The position numbers and the translations under genes are program-made. The notes under the pieces are model-generated. The model made no database searches and was not told where the DNA came from. It saw nothing but the letters and a program-made list of their open reading frames with translations. From JBLWXV01 sp048267245 (GTDB lineage Bacteria; Bdellovibrionota; Bacteriovoracia; Bacteriovoracales; Bacteriovoracaceae), in contig JBLWXV010000002.1 of the NCBI GenBank assembly GCA_048267245.1, positions 620,001 to 684,000 on the forward strand: a stretch of DNA of 64,000 nt, written 5' to 3'. Each line of letters starts with the position of its first letter. The first letter of the stretch is position 1. Positions 33,793-42,413 of this stretch are shown one piece after another.

Positions 33793-35376
33793 TTGCTCTT
33801 AGAGAGGGTTTTTTTCTATTTAAGAATAATTTTAGTGATAGCGGGTTTGGTCTGTAGTGCCACATATGCTCAACATTCTATGACTTCAAAGTTACTCTCT
33901 GAATCTCAAGACTCAGAATTTCAAGAAATTCATCAAAAGCTCATTCTTATGTTGATTGAGATCGACGCTAAACGATCTTCTGACTCAAATTCATTCACAT
34001 CTATACAAAATATGCTGAACCTCCTAGTAAGTACTGCCAATGCCGCTGATGGAAAGAGATGTTTCTATGGTGGCTGGCCAAGTATTGAGGTTGCGGGCGA
34101 GTGTAGTCCTCCTTGGGTCGCCAAGAAAAGCGGATCCTTTGCCAATGAATATGCAGGGCATCTCTATACTTCTGAAGTAAGTTGTGGAGCTAGTGCACTT
34201 ATGCGCTGTAATCCTTTGCTCTTTGGTGCAAGCAGTACTGAGGGGGGAAAGTGTATTCAAATATCTCCTGCTTCAACACTTACCCAGCGCTGTGCGATTG
34301 AGAGTCGTGAGCTTCGACCTGAGCATCTAGAGCTTCTTAAAAATGACGATATTTCAAGAGACAAGTACGCCGAACTTTTAGATGAGGTTATGAATTATTG
34401 CTCAGAAGAGAGTAAGAGCGTTGATTGCTACCATCTCGCTAAGCAAGTTCAGACTACACTTGATCAGGTAGCCGCTGAGGGCGATGGGAAATTGTGTGGC
34501 CAGCTATTGGCACCAATTGTGGACACAGATAACTTTAGAAATCTATTGAGTGTGCTTGGTACTCCTCCCAAAGTGGTTTCTGAGAAATGGGCGGCACCAC
34601 TTGAAGTTGACTTTGTTGAAGCCTGTGCGATTGAAGGGATGAGTGATGAGGCCCAGAAAAATTGTCAGGACCTCCTTGCTAGCGGAGATGTACCGACTAA
34701 CGCTCTTTTGTTTGCCCTAGATGGTCTCAAGCGCAACTCAACTAGCTTTAAGACAAATAAGTGCTTTGATAAGGCCAATGGATTTAACAATGTATTCTCA
34801 CACTATTCAACTCCAGGTGTTGGCGGAAAAGGTGAGTTTGTCGGCAACCTCGCCAGTGGCATTAAGAATAAATGTACGATGATTATTAATGACTATGACG
34901 ATCGAATCAAAACCCATGGAGGCTCATACAAGTGCCAAACTAGTATGTACTACATTGATCTTTGTAAGAGCGGGCCAAAAGTCGAGAAGAGCTATAGCTA
35001 CGTTGGATACGGGACCTGTAAGAATAATAAAGGCTTTCTCAATGAGAGTGGTGCAGGAACAACTCTACTTGGATTCTCGGTGACCAGTAATCAAGCCTTC
35101 TCATTTGCAAAAACTGATAAAGCTTACAATGCGATCAGAAAAAATATGGGAGGGCGCATTCCATCTCTTGCACTCTTTGGACTTCAAAATTCAAATAATC
35201 GCTCTTCGACTGACTATAAGTATCTCCACGTCGGGGCTTATACAAGTGCAGGATGCCCTTCCATAGATCCTAAAAATGGTTGGATGGTTGATAAACTGGC
35301 CAGTGAGGGACCTTCTGTTGTCGTTGGTTATAAAGAGGGAGAAATGGAATCTTTTGATAAGTGTGGTGATGAATGA
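33793..35376 (+). CDS. Exported L,D-transpeptidase-like (YkuD_2-type) protein
   Basis: About 527 residues from the TTG at 33793, chosen because GAGGAGG lies just upstream and the following residues form a signal peptide ending near TYAQ. The N-terminal 350 residues are Cys-rich and unrecognised. The last 150 residues resemble the murein L,D-transpeptidase YkuD_2 group: a repeat-type GTxLLGFSV strand, a SLALFGLQNSNNR loop and the catalytic motif LHVGAYTSAGCPSI, with His479 and Cys488. It could remodel peptidoglycan with 3-3 links or attach proteins. Catalysis is inferred from motif only. Confidence 0.65.
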   Translation: MLLERVFFYLRIILVIAGLVCSATYAQHSMTSKLLSESQDSEFQEIHQKLILMLIEIDAKRSSDSNSFTSIQNMLNLLVSTANAADGKRCFYGGWPSIEVAGECSPPWVAKKSGSFANEYAGHLYTSEVSCGASALMRCNPLLFGASSTEGGKCIQISPASTLTQRCAIESRELRPEHLELLKNDDISRDKYAELLDEVMNYCSEESKSVDCYHLAKQVQTTLDQVAAEGDGKLCGQLLAPIVDTDNFRNLLSVLGTPPKVVSEKWAAPLEVDFVEACAIEGMSDEAQKNCQDLLASGDVPTNALLFALDGLKRNSTSFKTNKCFDKANGFNNVFSHYSTPGVGGKGEFVGNLASGIKNKCTMIINDYDDRIKTHGGSYKCQTSMYYIDLCKSGPKVEKSYSYVGYGTCKNNKGFLNESGAGTTLLGFSVTSNQAFSFAKTDKAYNAIRKNMGGRIPSLALFGLQNSNNRSSTDYKYLHVGAYTSAGCPSIDPKNGWMVDKLASEGPSVVVGYKEGEMESFDKCGDE

Positions 35377-35723
35377 AAGCATTATGGTTGATTTTATTTC
35401 CATTCCTTGTAATTAGCGCTGAGCGAAGAATTGAGGTGAAGTTACCGCCCAATTCCACTGGACATGAAATTCTCATTGTTAACTATGATGATGAGAAGAG
35501 TGCGCACGCAACTCTTAAAATTAAGAGTGCTAAGAAAGAATACAACGTATCAGGATTCTACTGTATAAAAAAGCATGACCACTTACTATGCGTTGGTGAT
35601 GATGACTCGGGTAATTTTAAAATTTATCAAGGTGCTCTAGAAATAGACTATATTCACATTAATGAAGATGGTGAGCACTTTATCGAGTATAAAGGGCCGA
35701 AAGGGCGATTGCCCTTTCGCTAA
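35373..35723 (+). CDS. Small exported protein coupled to the L,D-transpeptidase-like gene
   Basis: 116 residues, overlapping the previous gene as ATGA. A short signal peptide (MKALWLILFPFLVISAE) precedes a beta-rich mature part with one Cys pair (FYC, LLC). A specific partner or chaperone for the upstream enzyme is possible but unproved. Confidence 0.6.
   Translation: MKALWLILFPFLVISAERRIEVKLPPNSTGHEILIVNYDDEKSAHATLKIKSAKKEYNVSGFYCIKKHDHLLCVGDDDSGNFKIYQGALEIDYIHINEDGEHFIEYKGPKGRLPFR
35698..35719. terminator. Hairpin at the 3' ends of convergent genes
   Basis: A 9-bp stem CGAAAGGGC / GCCCTTTCG with GATT loop lies just inside the stop of the small exported protein gene, 10 nt before the convergent protease stop. 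Confidence 0.6.
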
Positions 35724-35728
35724 GTCAA

Positions 35729-36583
35729 CTACTTGAAATAAACGACTTCAGTTAAACTCTCAGAGAGATCTTCTTCAGTGATAGAGTGGTAGCCATCAAT
35801 TTGTGGGCCCTTGAGGATGTACTGAGTTCCTTGTCCCCAAGAGTTTCTGATGAGGTAGTTGCAGGTACCACTTTCTGTATTGAAGTATCTACCAACAATT
35901 GAAGAGGCGTGATTGGACAAAGTCTTTGTGATAAAGTTTCCAGTTCTAAACTCTTCTTGGTAGAGACCGTTTGCGTTGTAGGAGACACCAACCATTTTTC
36001 CTTTTGAAAGTGCTTTATCTAGCTCTCTAAATAGTGGGTGTCCGCGACCTCCGTGAGTCGATCTTCTGATAACCAATTCATCTCTTTTTGAATACGACTG
36101 TGGCTTATCTAGACACACAACATCTTTATAGGTATCAGGAGTGGGGTTGGCGTCACTCGATGCATATTCCGGGCATATTCCATACTTCATTGAAACTTTG
36201 AGCGTCGTCGAAGTAAATCCACCTTCACCTTTGTTCTTCATGCTAAATAGATCAAAGAATCCTCCAACAAAAGATGAGTAGTATCCCTTAACTAAATAAC
36301 CGAGGTCTGGAGCAACACCTTTGTGATGGTGAATTAGATCTCTTGCTGTATAGGCATAACACCACCCGACATCGCCTTGGTTTCTCACTTCTCCAATCTT
36401 CTCATCTAAGTGATTTGCACTATCCTTGCCGCGGGCCCAATCGATCACATTTTCGACTTGGAGGTCACCACACTTTGATTGTGCTCTGGCCTTAAAAGCG
36501 GGTACCTGGTCGGCCGAACCTAATGCAGCAGTAGCGTTAACTGCGCAGAGGAGCAAGGTTGAAATGAGTTGTGCCTTTTTCAT
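35729..36583 (-). CDS. Papain-family (C1) cysteine protease, exported
   Basis: 284 residues from the ATG at 36583, which follows GGAGGA and opens a signal peptide (MKKAQLISTLLLCAVNATA). The papain triad is visible: Gln69 and Cys75 in RNQGDVGWCYAYT, His225 in SNHASSIVG and Asn247 in LIRNSWG. The propeptide, if any, is short (about 35 residues), so it may lack the usual inhibitory prodomain. It is likely secreted, fitting a proteolytic lifestyle. Confidence 0.85.
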   Translation of the reverse strand: MKKAQLISTLLLCAVNATAALGSADQVPAFKARAQSKCGDLQVENVIDWARGKDSANHLDEKIGEVRNQGDVGWCYAYTARDLIHHHKGVAPDLGYLVKGYYSSFVGGFFDLFSMKNKGEGGFTSTTLKVSMKYGICPEYASSDANPTPDTYKDVVCLDKPQSYSKRDELVIRRSTHGGRGHPLFRELDKALSKGKMVGVSYNANGLYQEEFRTGNFITKTLSNHASSIVGRYFNTESGTCNYLIRNSWGQGTQYILKGPQIDGYHSITEEDLSESLTEVVYFK

Positions 36584-36716
36584 GAAATCCTCCAAATTTT
36601 CTTCATATCATGCCAGCAATCGATTTGATTTTGATGGGCATTGAAAGAGCTATTGGGGGAGTTTGGGGATTATACAACTGTTTACAGCCTGCCAGCGGCT
36701 AGCCTATAAAAATGAT

Positions 36717-37430
36717 CTAGTCACGGTAGCGAAGATAGAGAAATATCTCCATATCTACTGATTTTTCATTCTTGTACACGGAGTGGATGTGCTCACTATT
36801 CTTGCGATTGTCGTCGACAAAAATTATCGCCGGATAGCTTTGACCAAGCGACTCAAGAAGTGCCTTGAGGGCCAGTCCTTTATTGGTAGCATTGGCATAC
36901 ATCACACCTTTTCTAAACTGCGGGCGATCAGAGAACTTTCCAGATAGGCAGGGTGGAGTCTCTCCCTTTTTACAGCTCTTAGTCTTAGGTACCAGTATGC
37001 TCTCAATGACTTGATCAAAGGGTTGAGCATCAAAATTAATCTCAAGAGCGTTTTCATGTAGCCTTGCTAGTTCTCTTTGCGTCGACTCAACTAGGACATT
37101 TCCTCTCGCCGTGAGAGCGATAGTTGAAAACCCTTCCTCTTGAATTTCTTTAATTTTTAGAGAGAGGTCTTTTTCGGTGTGATGGGTAGGACAAACGAAG
37201 AGCTTGGTATTGCCTCTGGCCCAGGTTCCATCCGGTCGCTGACAGTCGGGAGTGACAAGCAGGGTATCATCGATATCAAAGACCACTAGCACATTAGAGC
37301 GGCCGTACTTCTCACCCATTTGTTCAATGCTCTTAAACACATCACTATATTCCTTAGTTGTTATTACTTTGCTCTTAGCAAATGCCTGGGCCTGTATGAC
37401 AAGAAAAAGGGCAATAATGAGTGTTTTCAT
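36717..37430 (-). CDS. Exported DUF2608-like HAD-family phosphatase
   Basis: 237 residues from the ATG at 37430. A signal peptide (MKTLIIALFLVIQAQAFA) precedes a HAD core: DxDxT-type motif LVVFDIDDTLLV, later IALTARG and IIFVDDNRKN. This pattern fits the DUF2608 group. It should be a periplasmic phosphohydrolase. A Cys pair and a Lys in SCKKGE may be structural. Substrate unknown. Confidence 0.75.
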   Translation of the reverse strand: MKTLIIALFLVIQAQAFAKSKVITTKEYSDVFKSIEQMGEKYGRSNVLVVFDIDDTLLVTPDCQRPDGTWARGNTKLFVCPTHHTEKDLSLKIKEIQEEGFSTIALTARGNVLVESTQRELARLHENALEINFDAQPFDQVIESILVPKTKSCKKGETPPCLSGKFSDRPQFRKGVMYANATNKGLALKALLESLGQSYPAIIFVDDNRKNSEHIHSVYKNEKSVDMEIFLYLRYRD

Positions 37431-37453
37431 AGCGCTCTTATCCACCTGCTACC

Positions 37454-37475
37454 CCAACTTTTCAAGCGAAGTTGG
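37454..37475. terminator. Hairpin between the two HAD genes
   Basis: CCAACTT pairs with AAGTTGG around an 8-nt loop. It lies between the stop of the YjjG-like gene and the start of the DUF2608 gene. T-runs are weak. Confidence 0.35.
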
Positions 37476-37489
37476 TAAAAATTCCCTGT

Positions 37490-38170
37490 TTAGAGTGTGC
37501 GAAGTGAGCTTAGGTGATCGATTACATAGGTTGGAGTAATTTCACCCTCATGAGAGAGCCTCTCGGGGTTAAACCAGCAACTAGCAAGCCCGTAATCATT
37601 AGCGCCCTTGATATCCGTCTCAAGCCTATCCCCAATGACGAGCGTTCTCTGGGGCGAGTAATTGCGGGCCATTTTAGTGCTGTAGTCAAAGAAGCGCCGG
37701 TCAGGTTTTGGATAACCACATTCTTCTGACACCGCTATAAAGCTAAAATAGGGGGCGAGAGATGAGTTCTTAATGCGCTCTATTTGGACATGGTGTATGC
37801 CGTTTGTGACCACTCCAATCTCCGCGCAAGCGCTTAAATACTCGCAAATTTCTTTGGCGTGCTCCATCAGTACCACACTAGTGGGGAGGGCATCCAAGTA
37901 TCGCTCACTCGCTGTTTCAGGGTTTTGCATGATTTCATAAGCTTTAAAGAGCTCGCTAAAGCGCTCAACTCTCAATTGCTCCTTACTAACTTGGGCTTTT
38001 TCAAATTTCTCCCAGAGAGCGCGATTGATTTCTTGATAGCGATTAAAGAGTCCGGCTTGCTGGCTGTCGATTCCCATAGAGCCAAGACTTGAGTGAAAGC
38101 ACAGTGATTCACTGGCCTTAAAGTCGAGCAGAGTATCGTCGAGATCAAACATAAAAAGATTGTATTTCAT
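37490..38170 (-). CDS. HAD hydrolase of the YjjG (noncanonical nucleotidase) type
   Basis: 226 residues. The HAD motifs FDLDDTLLD, VVTNG and GDRLETDIKGANDYG are present, with a helical cap between. The style matches YjjG/YfnB 5'-nucleotidases that remove noncanonical pyrimidine nucleotides. The exact substrate is an inference from the family. Confidence 0.82.
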   Translation of the reverse strand: MKYNLFMFDLDDTLLDFKASESLCFHSSLGSMGIDSQQAGLFNRYQEINRALWEKFEKAQVSKEQLRVERFSELFKAYEIMQNPETASERYLDALPTSVVLMEHAKEICEYLSACAEIGVVTNGIHHVQIERIKNSSLAPYFSFIAVSEECGYPKPDRRFFDYSTKMARNYSPQRTLVIGDRLETDIKGANDYGLASCWFNPERLSHEGEITPTYVIDHLSSLRTL

Positions 38171-38227
38171 TCCCTTTTTTTAGCGGCCAATAAGCACACG
38201 GGCCAGCCTCAATTTGAAGAAGTTTTT

Positions 38228-38698
38228 GTGGACAAGATCCCGATGGGGGGATTAGTTTGGGCCATGGTCAATTTAACAGTTCCACTGCTAGCCCTTCTAA
38301 GCGGACTTCTTCTTGGTCTCATGGTCTTTTTTAACGGAAGCCTAGCAAAGTATATCAATCCCCTTGAGGGAAGCTTAGTCGTTCATCTGATCGGCTTCCT
38401 TGCAGCGATAGTTCTCGCATTTATGTGGAGACCACCGGCCAAGAGAATGAGTGTTCCCTGGTGGACCTATGCAACGGGGATATTTGGTGGGATCGCGGTG
38501 GCGATCGTTGGAATTTGTGTCAATAGCCCCTTGGGAGTTGGAGCAACCGTTGGGCTTATGGTCCTTGGTCAAGTTCTCTATGGATGGGTGAGCGATGCTT
38601 GTGGATGGTTTGGTCAGACAAAACGCCTCCCAACAGGTATGGATTTCCTGCAAGCCCTTTTTGTCTTAGCAGGTGTGGGAGTGTTGATCTATGGTTGA
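38228..38698 (+). CDS. YdcZ-type (DUF606) DMT transporter, first subunit
   Basis: 156 residues, about five membrane helices with many Gly. GTG 38228, ATG 38243 and ATG 38264 are possible starts. It matches the half-size DMT_YdcZ family (GVGATVGLMVLGQVLYGWVSDACGWFG). The next gene is its paralogue and overlaps by 8 nt, so the pair probably forms a heterodimer. The substrate is unknown. Confidence 0.8.
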   Translation: MDKIPMGGLVWAMVNLTVPLLALLSGLLLGLMVFFNGSLAKYINPLEGSLVVHLIGFLAAIVLAFMWRPPAKRMSVPWWTYATGIFGGIAVAIVGICVNSPLGVGATVGLMVLGQVLYGWVSDACGWFGQTKRLPTGMDFLQALFVLAGVGVLIYG

Positions 38699-39149
38699 GA
38701 TACTCGTCGTCACCCTGTGGGCACTTGCTGGCGGAGTTTCACTTGGGCTCAATCGATCCCTACTTGGAATGCTTGGTGTGAGCATTGGTCCGGCCGGCGC
38801 TTCAGTTGTTAATCATATGGGTGGGGCCATTTTTATTTTTATCGTGATCATAATCACAAATGGTGGAAGTGAACTAACAAGCGTGCTGCTTAGCCGCGCT
38901 CCACTCTATGCCTATTGTGGTGGCATCATTGGTGCCCTTTTTGTCGCCATCGCAAGCTGGGTAATTCCTAAGGCCGGTGTGATGAAGGCAACCGTTCTTC
39001 TGGTGAGCGGACAAATGCTCATGGGGACGATAATTGATCTCATTCTTGGTAGAGTTCACTCCATACCAAGTGCACTTGGTGGACTTGCTCTGATTATTGC
39101 AGGAGTGGTCTTTGGTGAGTATCGCAAGATGCTACGCCGTCGTAGTTAA
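38691..39149 (+). CDS. YdcZ-type (DUF606) DMT transporter, second subunit
   Basis: 152 residues, five membrane helices, the same family as the gene before it (PAGASVVNHMGGAIF, VMKATVLLVSGQMLMGTIID). It overlaps the previous gene by 8 nt. A heterodimer of two half transporters is likely. Confidence 0.8.
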   Translation: MVEILVVTLWALAGGVSLGLNRSLLGMLGVSIGPAGASVVNHMGGAIFIFIVIIITNGGSELTSVLLSRAPLYAYCGGIIGALFVAIASWVIPKAGVMKATVLLVSGQMLMGTIIDLILGRVHSIPSALGGLALIIAGVVFGEYRKMLRRRS

Positions 39150-39160
39150 GAATGTATCTC

Positions 39161-39187
39161 AAAAAAAAAAGCACCCTTTTGGGGTGC
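39161..39187 (-). terminator. Strong intrinsic terminator for a minus-strand transcript
   Basis: GCACCC pairs with GGGTGC around a 5-nt loop. Read on the minus strand, the hairpin is followed by ten T residues. Read on the plus strand it has no such tail. It therefore ends a minus-strand transcript and supports the small gene at 39226. Confidence 0.85.
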
Positions 39188-39225
39188 CTTCTTGTTGTTA
39201 AAAAGTAATGTACCTTTTTAAATTG

Positions 39226-39339
39226 TTATTGGTTGGTGCGCACACGAACGTAAGCGCGTTGTAGGGCCCAAGCGGGTCCGAGATGTACTGGGAAAAGTGC
39301 GGCAAGGGCCGTCATAATCTTTTGTCCAATATTCTTCAA
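39226..39339 (-). CDS. Small ORF (37 aa) with its own ribosome site and terminator
   Basis: A minus-strand frame of 37 codons starts at TTG 39339; GGAGG lies 5 nt upstream (an ATG at 39351 is also in frame). The product is basic and amphipathic (core ALAALFPVHLGPAWAL, end RAYVRVRTNQ). A strong terminator lies 39 nt after the stop, and a possible TTGACT -35 element is upstream around 39400-39415. The family is not recognised. It could be a leader peptide, small membrane-active peptide, or the coding part of a dual-function small RNA. Confidence 0.55.
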   Translation of the reverse strand: MKNIGQKIMTALAALFPVHLGPAWALQRAYVRVRTNQ

Positions 39340-39576
39340 AATGACCTCCATGTTTGGAAAATAAAAAACTTTCCATTCTCTTATTCAATGTCAGAACACC
39401 CATCTGAGTCAAGAGCATTAGGCCATCATTGTGTGTCAGAGACTATGACTAGGCCTTGTCAGGCCTTAAGTGCTCGTTTTTGAAATAAAACTCATTGAAA
39501 TAAAGGTGAGCGTAGCGCCGTGGTTTTTGAATTGCAGCTAACAATGTGACGCTGAATCTATGGCAAGGAGTGAGCT
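39340..39576. other. Intergenic region upstream of small ORF and PPOX gene
   Basis: Apart from the small minus-strand gene, the 428-bp space 39149-39577 holds the palindromic unit AGGCCT repeated at 39451 and 39461, and a weak sigma-54-like sequence at 39521-39536 (TGG but no CA). I saw no other gene. Confidence 0.5.
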
Positions 39577-40104
39577 ATGAAAGATCCCATTGAAGCCGAG
39601 TCTTTCCACGAAAGACACCAAGAAGAGTTGGATTATCTATGGACGTTAATTAAAAAAGTTAAGGTGGGAATAATTACGCTCTTTCATAATGAAAGATGGT
39701 TTTCCGCACCTATGTATCTTATTCAAGACGACTTTCAAGATGGCCGTCTCTACTTCATTGCAAATGACTCGTGCACGATGATTAAGGAAATGAAAGAGCA
39801 TCACTCTGTTTTAGGGGTTATCTTTTCAAATCCTTCGCAGAGAGTTTATGTGAGCCTTTGTGGAGCAGCTCTAATAACCGATGATCAGTCCTTGATTGAT
39901 ACCTATTGGGACAACAAATTACTCAAGTGGCTACCCAAGGGCAAAGAAGATCCAAGTCTAAGGTTAATTGTGGTTGATGTGCACAGTGCTGAGTATTGGG
40001 ACGAAGACACTAATCGTCTACAGGCGGCATTCGATCGCTTCATCACAGGCACAAGTCTAGAGGGTGTGCGCATTAATGAACACCAACATATTCACCTCAA
40101 TTAG
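39577..40104 (+). CDS. Pyridoxamine 5'-phosphate oxidase-like flavin-binding protein
   Basis: 175 residues with a split-barrel flavin-binding pattern (VGIITLFHNERWFSAPMYLI, LYFIANDSCTMIKEMKEHH, RVYVSLCGAALITDD). It resembles general stress protein 26 / COG3871 proteins more than true PNPOx. It probably binds FMN and reduces an unknown substrate. The start follows AAGGAG. It is followed after 11 nt by an FMN reductase gene, giving a plausible flavin-redox pair. Confidence 0.82.
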   Translation: MKDPIEAESFHERHQEELDYLWTLIKKVKVGIITLFHNERWFSAPMYLIQDDFQDGRLYFIANDSCTMIKEMKEHHSVLGVIFSNPSQRVYVSLCGAALITDDQSLIDTYWDNKLLKWLPKGKEDPSLRLIVVDVHSAEYWDEDTNRLQAAFDRFITGTSLEGVRINEHQHIHLN

Positions 40105-40115
40105 TGGGAGCTAAT

Positions 40116-40658
40116 ATGAAAAATCTTACCGTTTTGCTAGGCTCTTTGCGAGAGCAGTCTTTTAATCGCATGCTCTTTAAAGCTTATGAGGAATTGAGTG
40201 AAGGAAAGTTTCATTTTACTCAAATCGATTTTCACGACTTTCCTTACTATAACCAAGACCTTCAAGATAATGAGATGCCTGCGCAGGTCGTGGAGGCGGG
40301 AAAATTGATCCGGGATTCTGTAGGAGTTCTCTTTGTCTCACCAGAGTATAATTACTCTCTTCCTGGTGCCCTTAAAAACGCTATCGATTGGCTCTCTCGT
40401 CTTGAAGCCCAGCCCTTTAAGGACAAGCCTGCAAGTTTGATGGGGTGTTCACCATCTAATCAAGGAACTGCTCGAATGCAGTATCACCTAAGACAAATCG
40501 GCGTATTTCTTGATATCCGCTTTATGAATAAGCCAGAGATAATGGTTTCCAATTGTATGGATAAGTTTTCAGCGCGGGGTCTTGAAGACAAGAGCACCAA
40601 AGAATTTCTAAGGAAGCATATCGACGCATTCGATCGCTTTATAAGTCGGTCTCTCTAG
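40116..40658 (+). CDS. NADPH-dependent FMN reductase-like flavoprotein
   Basis: 180 residues from the ATG at 40116 (GGGAG upstream). A flavodoxin-like fold is shown by LLGSLREQSFNRML and the SPEYNYSLPGALKNAIDWL motif of the NAD(P)H:FMN/quinone reductase group (ChrR/YieF type). It may reduce quinones, chromate or flavin in oxidative stress. Its last 51 nt overlap the convergent lipB gene, an unusually long convergent overlap. Confidence 0.85.
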   Translation: MKNLTVLLGSLREQSFNRMLFKAYEELSEGKFHFTQIDFHDFPYYNQDLQDNEMPAQVVEAGKLIRDSVGVLFVSPEYNYSLPGALKNAIDWLSRLEAQPFKDKPASLMGCSPSNQGTARMQYHLRQIGVFLDIRFMNKPEIMVSNCMDKFSARGLEDKSTKEFLRKHIDAFDRFISRSL

Positions 40659-41381
40659 CGGAAGATGCCTAAGCATGGCCTCCTGAATCTTATCAAAGGC
40701 ACTTACGGGGAGATCGCCGACTAGGTCCTCTAGATAAGTGTAGGTGGTACCTCTTAGTCCACAAGGGTGGACAAGTGAGAGGGTTTTCGCCATTAAGGGG
40801 TCCCGAAATAGATTCAAGGCCAGTCCGTGCATCGAAATAAATCTGCGCGCACTCACACCAATTGAGGCGAGCTTGTAGTGGTAGTGCCACAGCCCAAGGA
40901 GGTCGCGCTTATATTCAAGAGAATTGAGTTGATAGAGCTCGGTGAGTGAAGTTGCTGTGGACTCGAGTACGCTCATTAACAAGTCGAAGATACGAGTCTT
41001 GTGGGCGTCGAGAGAGACGATTGGATAGAAGATGAGTTGACCCGGGTAGTGAAAAGTGAGACCTCCACCTCTCTTTATTCGGTAGAGGGGAAGTTCGAGA
41101 TCGGCTTCTATTAATGGATCAAAGTCCACCAGCTCAACTGTAATCGCCTTATTTCTCTGAAGCCCAGTTCCCAAGGTCAGGCAATGAGGGTGAGAGCAAA
41201 AAATAAAGACGCGCTCACTTGTGTGCGATCGCACCCGCTCACACATTTCCTCTTGAAAGGCGAGGGCCAGAGGATAGTCCCAGTCCTTCTTCGTAACCAC
41301 GAGTGTCTGTTGGTCTAGAAGTCTTAGGTTCTCTGTCGTGAGATCAAAATTGGCCAGAGATAGATTTTCTAGAACCCTCAT
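40608..41381 (-). CDS. lipB: Octanoyltransferase LipB
   Basis: 257 residues. LipB features are clear: SHPHCLTLG, the RGGGLTFHYPGQ motif (104-115), catalytic Lys170 in YKLASIGV and Cys207 in HPCGL. It transfers octanoyl groups from ACP to lipoyl domains. It overlaps the lipA stop by 4 nt (ATGA), so both are co-translated for lipoate synthesis. The C-terminal 17 codons overlap the convergent FMN reductase gene. Confidence 0.93.
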   Translation of the reverse strand: MRVLENLSLANFDLTTENLRLLDQQTLVVTKKDWDYPLALAFQEEMCERVRSHTSERVFIFCSHPHCLTLGTGLQRNKAITVELVDFDPLIEADLELPLYRIKRGGGLTFHYPGQLIFYPIVSLDAHKTRIFDLLMSVLESTATSLTELYQLNSLEYKRDLLGLWHYHYKLASIGVSARRFISMHGLALNLFRDPLMAKTLSLVHPCGLRGTTYTYLEDLVGDLPVSAFDKIQEAMLRHLPLERPTYKAIECVDMLP

Positions 41382-42346
41382 ATACTGTGTCCCTTGGCCC
41401 GGAGGTGGTCTAGATAGTCGCGGGCCTTGTAGCTACTGCGAACCAGCGGGCCAGAGGCGACAAATTGAAAGCCCATATCAAGGGCGACTCTCTTTAATTC
41501 TTCAAACTCCTCAGGTGCGTAGTAGCGGATTACCGGCAAATGTCTTGGAGTGGGGCGCAGGTATTGGCCAAAGGTCACAATATCGACATTTTTCTCTCTC
41601 AGGTCTCTCAAGCATTCTAAAATTTCATCCCAAGTCTCTCCAAGACCGACCATGATGGAGGTTTTTGTACTGATATGGGGAAAGTTCTTCTTGTAGTAAT
41701 CAAGACAGAAGAGAGTCTGCTCATAACTAGCACGGCGATCGCGAACAGGGTGAGTGAGGCGTTTTACTGTTTCTATATTCTGAGCAATCACAAAGGGAGA
41801 GCTCTGGGCGAGAATATTCATCGCCTCGCGATCGGCATTGAAGTCTGGAATGAGCACTTCAATCAAAGTCTCTTTGTGCTCGGCCTTAATAGCGTTTACG
41901 ACATTTGCAAAATGGGAGGCCCCAAAGTCAGGAAGATCGTCGCGATCTACAGAGGTGATGACGATATACTTAAGTCCCATCGTCTCAACCATGGAGACGG
42001 CGTTGGATATCTCATTTTCATCAACCGTGCCACCAGGATTGCCTGTGTCGACGTGACAGAATTTACATGCGCGGGTGCAGGTACCACCAAGAATCATGAT
42101 AGTTGCGGTTTTGGCCGACCAACACTCGCCAATATTGGGACATGAGGCTTCTTCGCAAACGGTCCAGAGTTTCTTTTCTCGCAAGGCCTTCTTCGTTTCA
42201 ACGTAATTGTCGCCACTAGGAAGACGAACCTTAAACCATTCAGGTTTGGGTTCGCGTGAGCGCTCAGCTTTGAGCGTGCTCACCGCGCGCTTTTTCTTTT
42301 CTAGGACTCGCTCTTTTTCTTTTTCGTATTCGTAGCTCTTAGTCAT
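41378..42346 (-). CDS. lipA: Lipoyl synthase LipA
   Basis: 322 residues. Both iron-sulfur Cys sets are visible: Cys64-Cys69-Cys75 (CEEASCPNIGEC) for the auxiliary cluster and Cys90-Cys94-Cys97 (CTRACKFC) for the radical SAM cluster. It inserts two sulfur atoms into octanoyl groups on lipoyl domains. The N-terminal 30 residues are unusually basic and charged. It is followed by lipB in a two-gene operon. Confidence 0.96.
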   Translation of the reverse strand: MTKSYEYEKEKERVLEKKKRAVSTLKAERSREPKPEWFKVRLPSGDNYVETKKALREKKLWTVCEEASCPNIGECWSAKTATIMILGGTCTRACKFCHVDTGNPGGTVDENEISNAVSMVETMGLKYIVITSVDRDDLPDFGASHFANVVNAIKAEHKETLIEVLIPDFNADREAMNILAQSSPFVIAQNIETVKRLTHPVRDRRASYEQTLFCLDYYKKNFPHISTKTSIMVGLGETWDEILECLRDLREKNVDIVTFGQYLRPTPRHLPVIRYYAPEEFEELKRVALDMGFQFVASGPLVRSSYKARDYLDHLRAKGHSI

Positions 42347-42413
42347 ATGGGTTTATTATGACATTTTTTGATCTTTGTCGCTTCTTGTGCTACGCATTTA
42401 TAGGGGAGAAATT

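Noticed and set aside
39521..39536. TGGTTTTTGAATTGCA upstream of the PPOX-like gene
   Set aside because: Spacing fits a sigma-54 site, but the -24 lacks the CA that the other candidates share.
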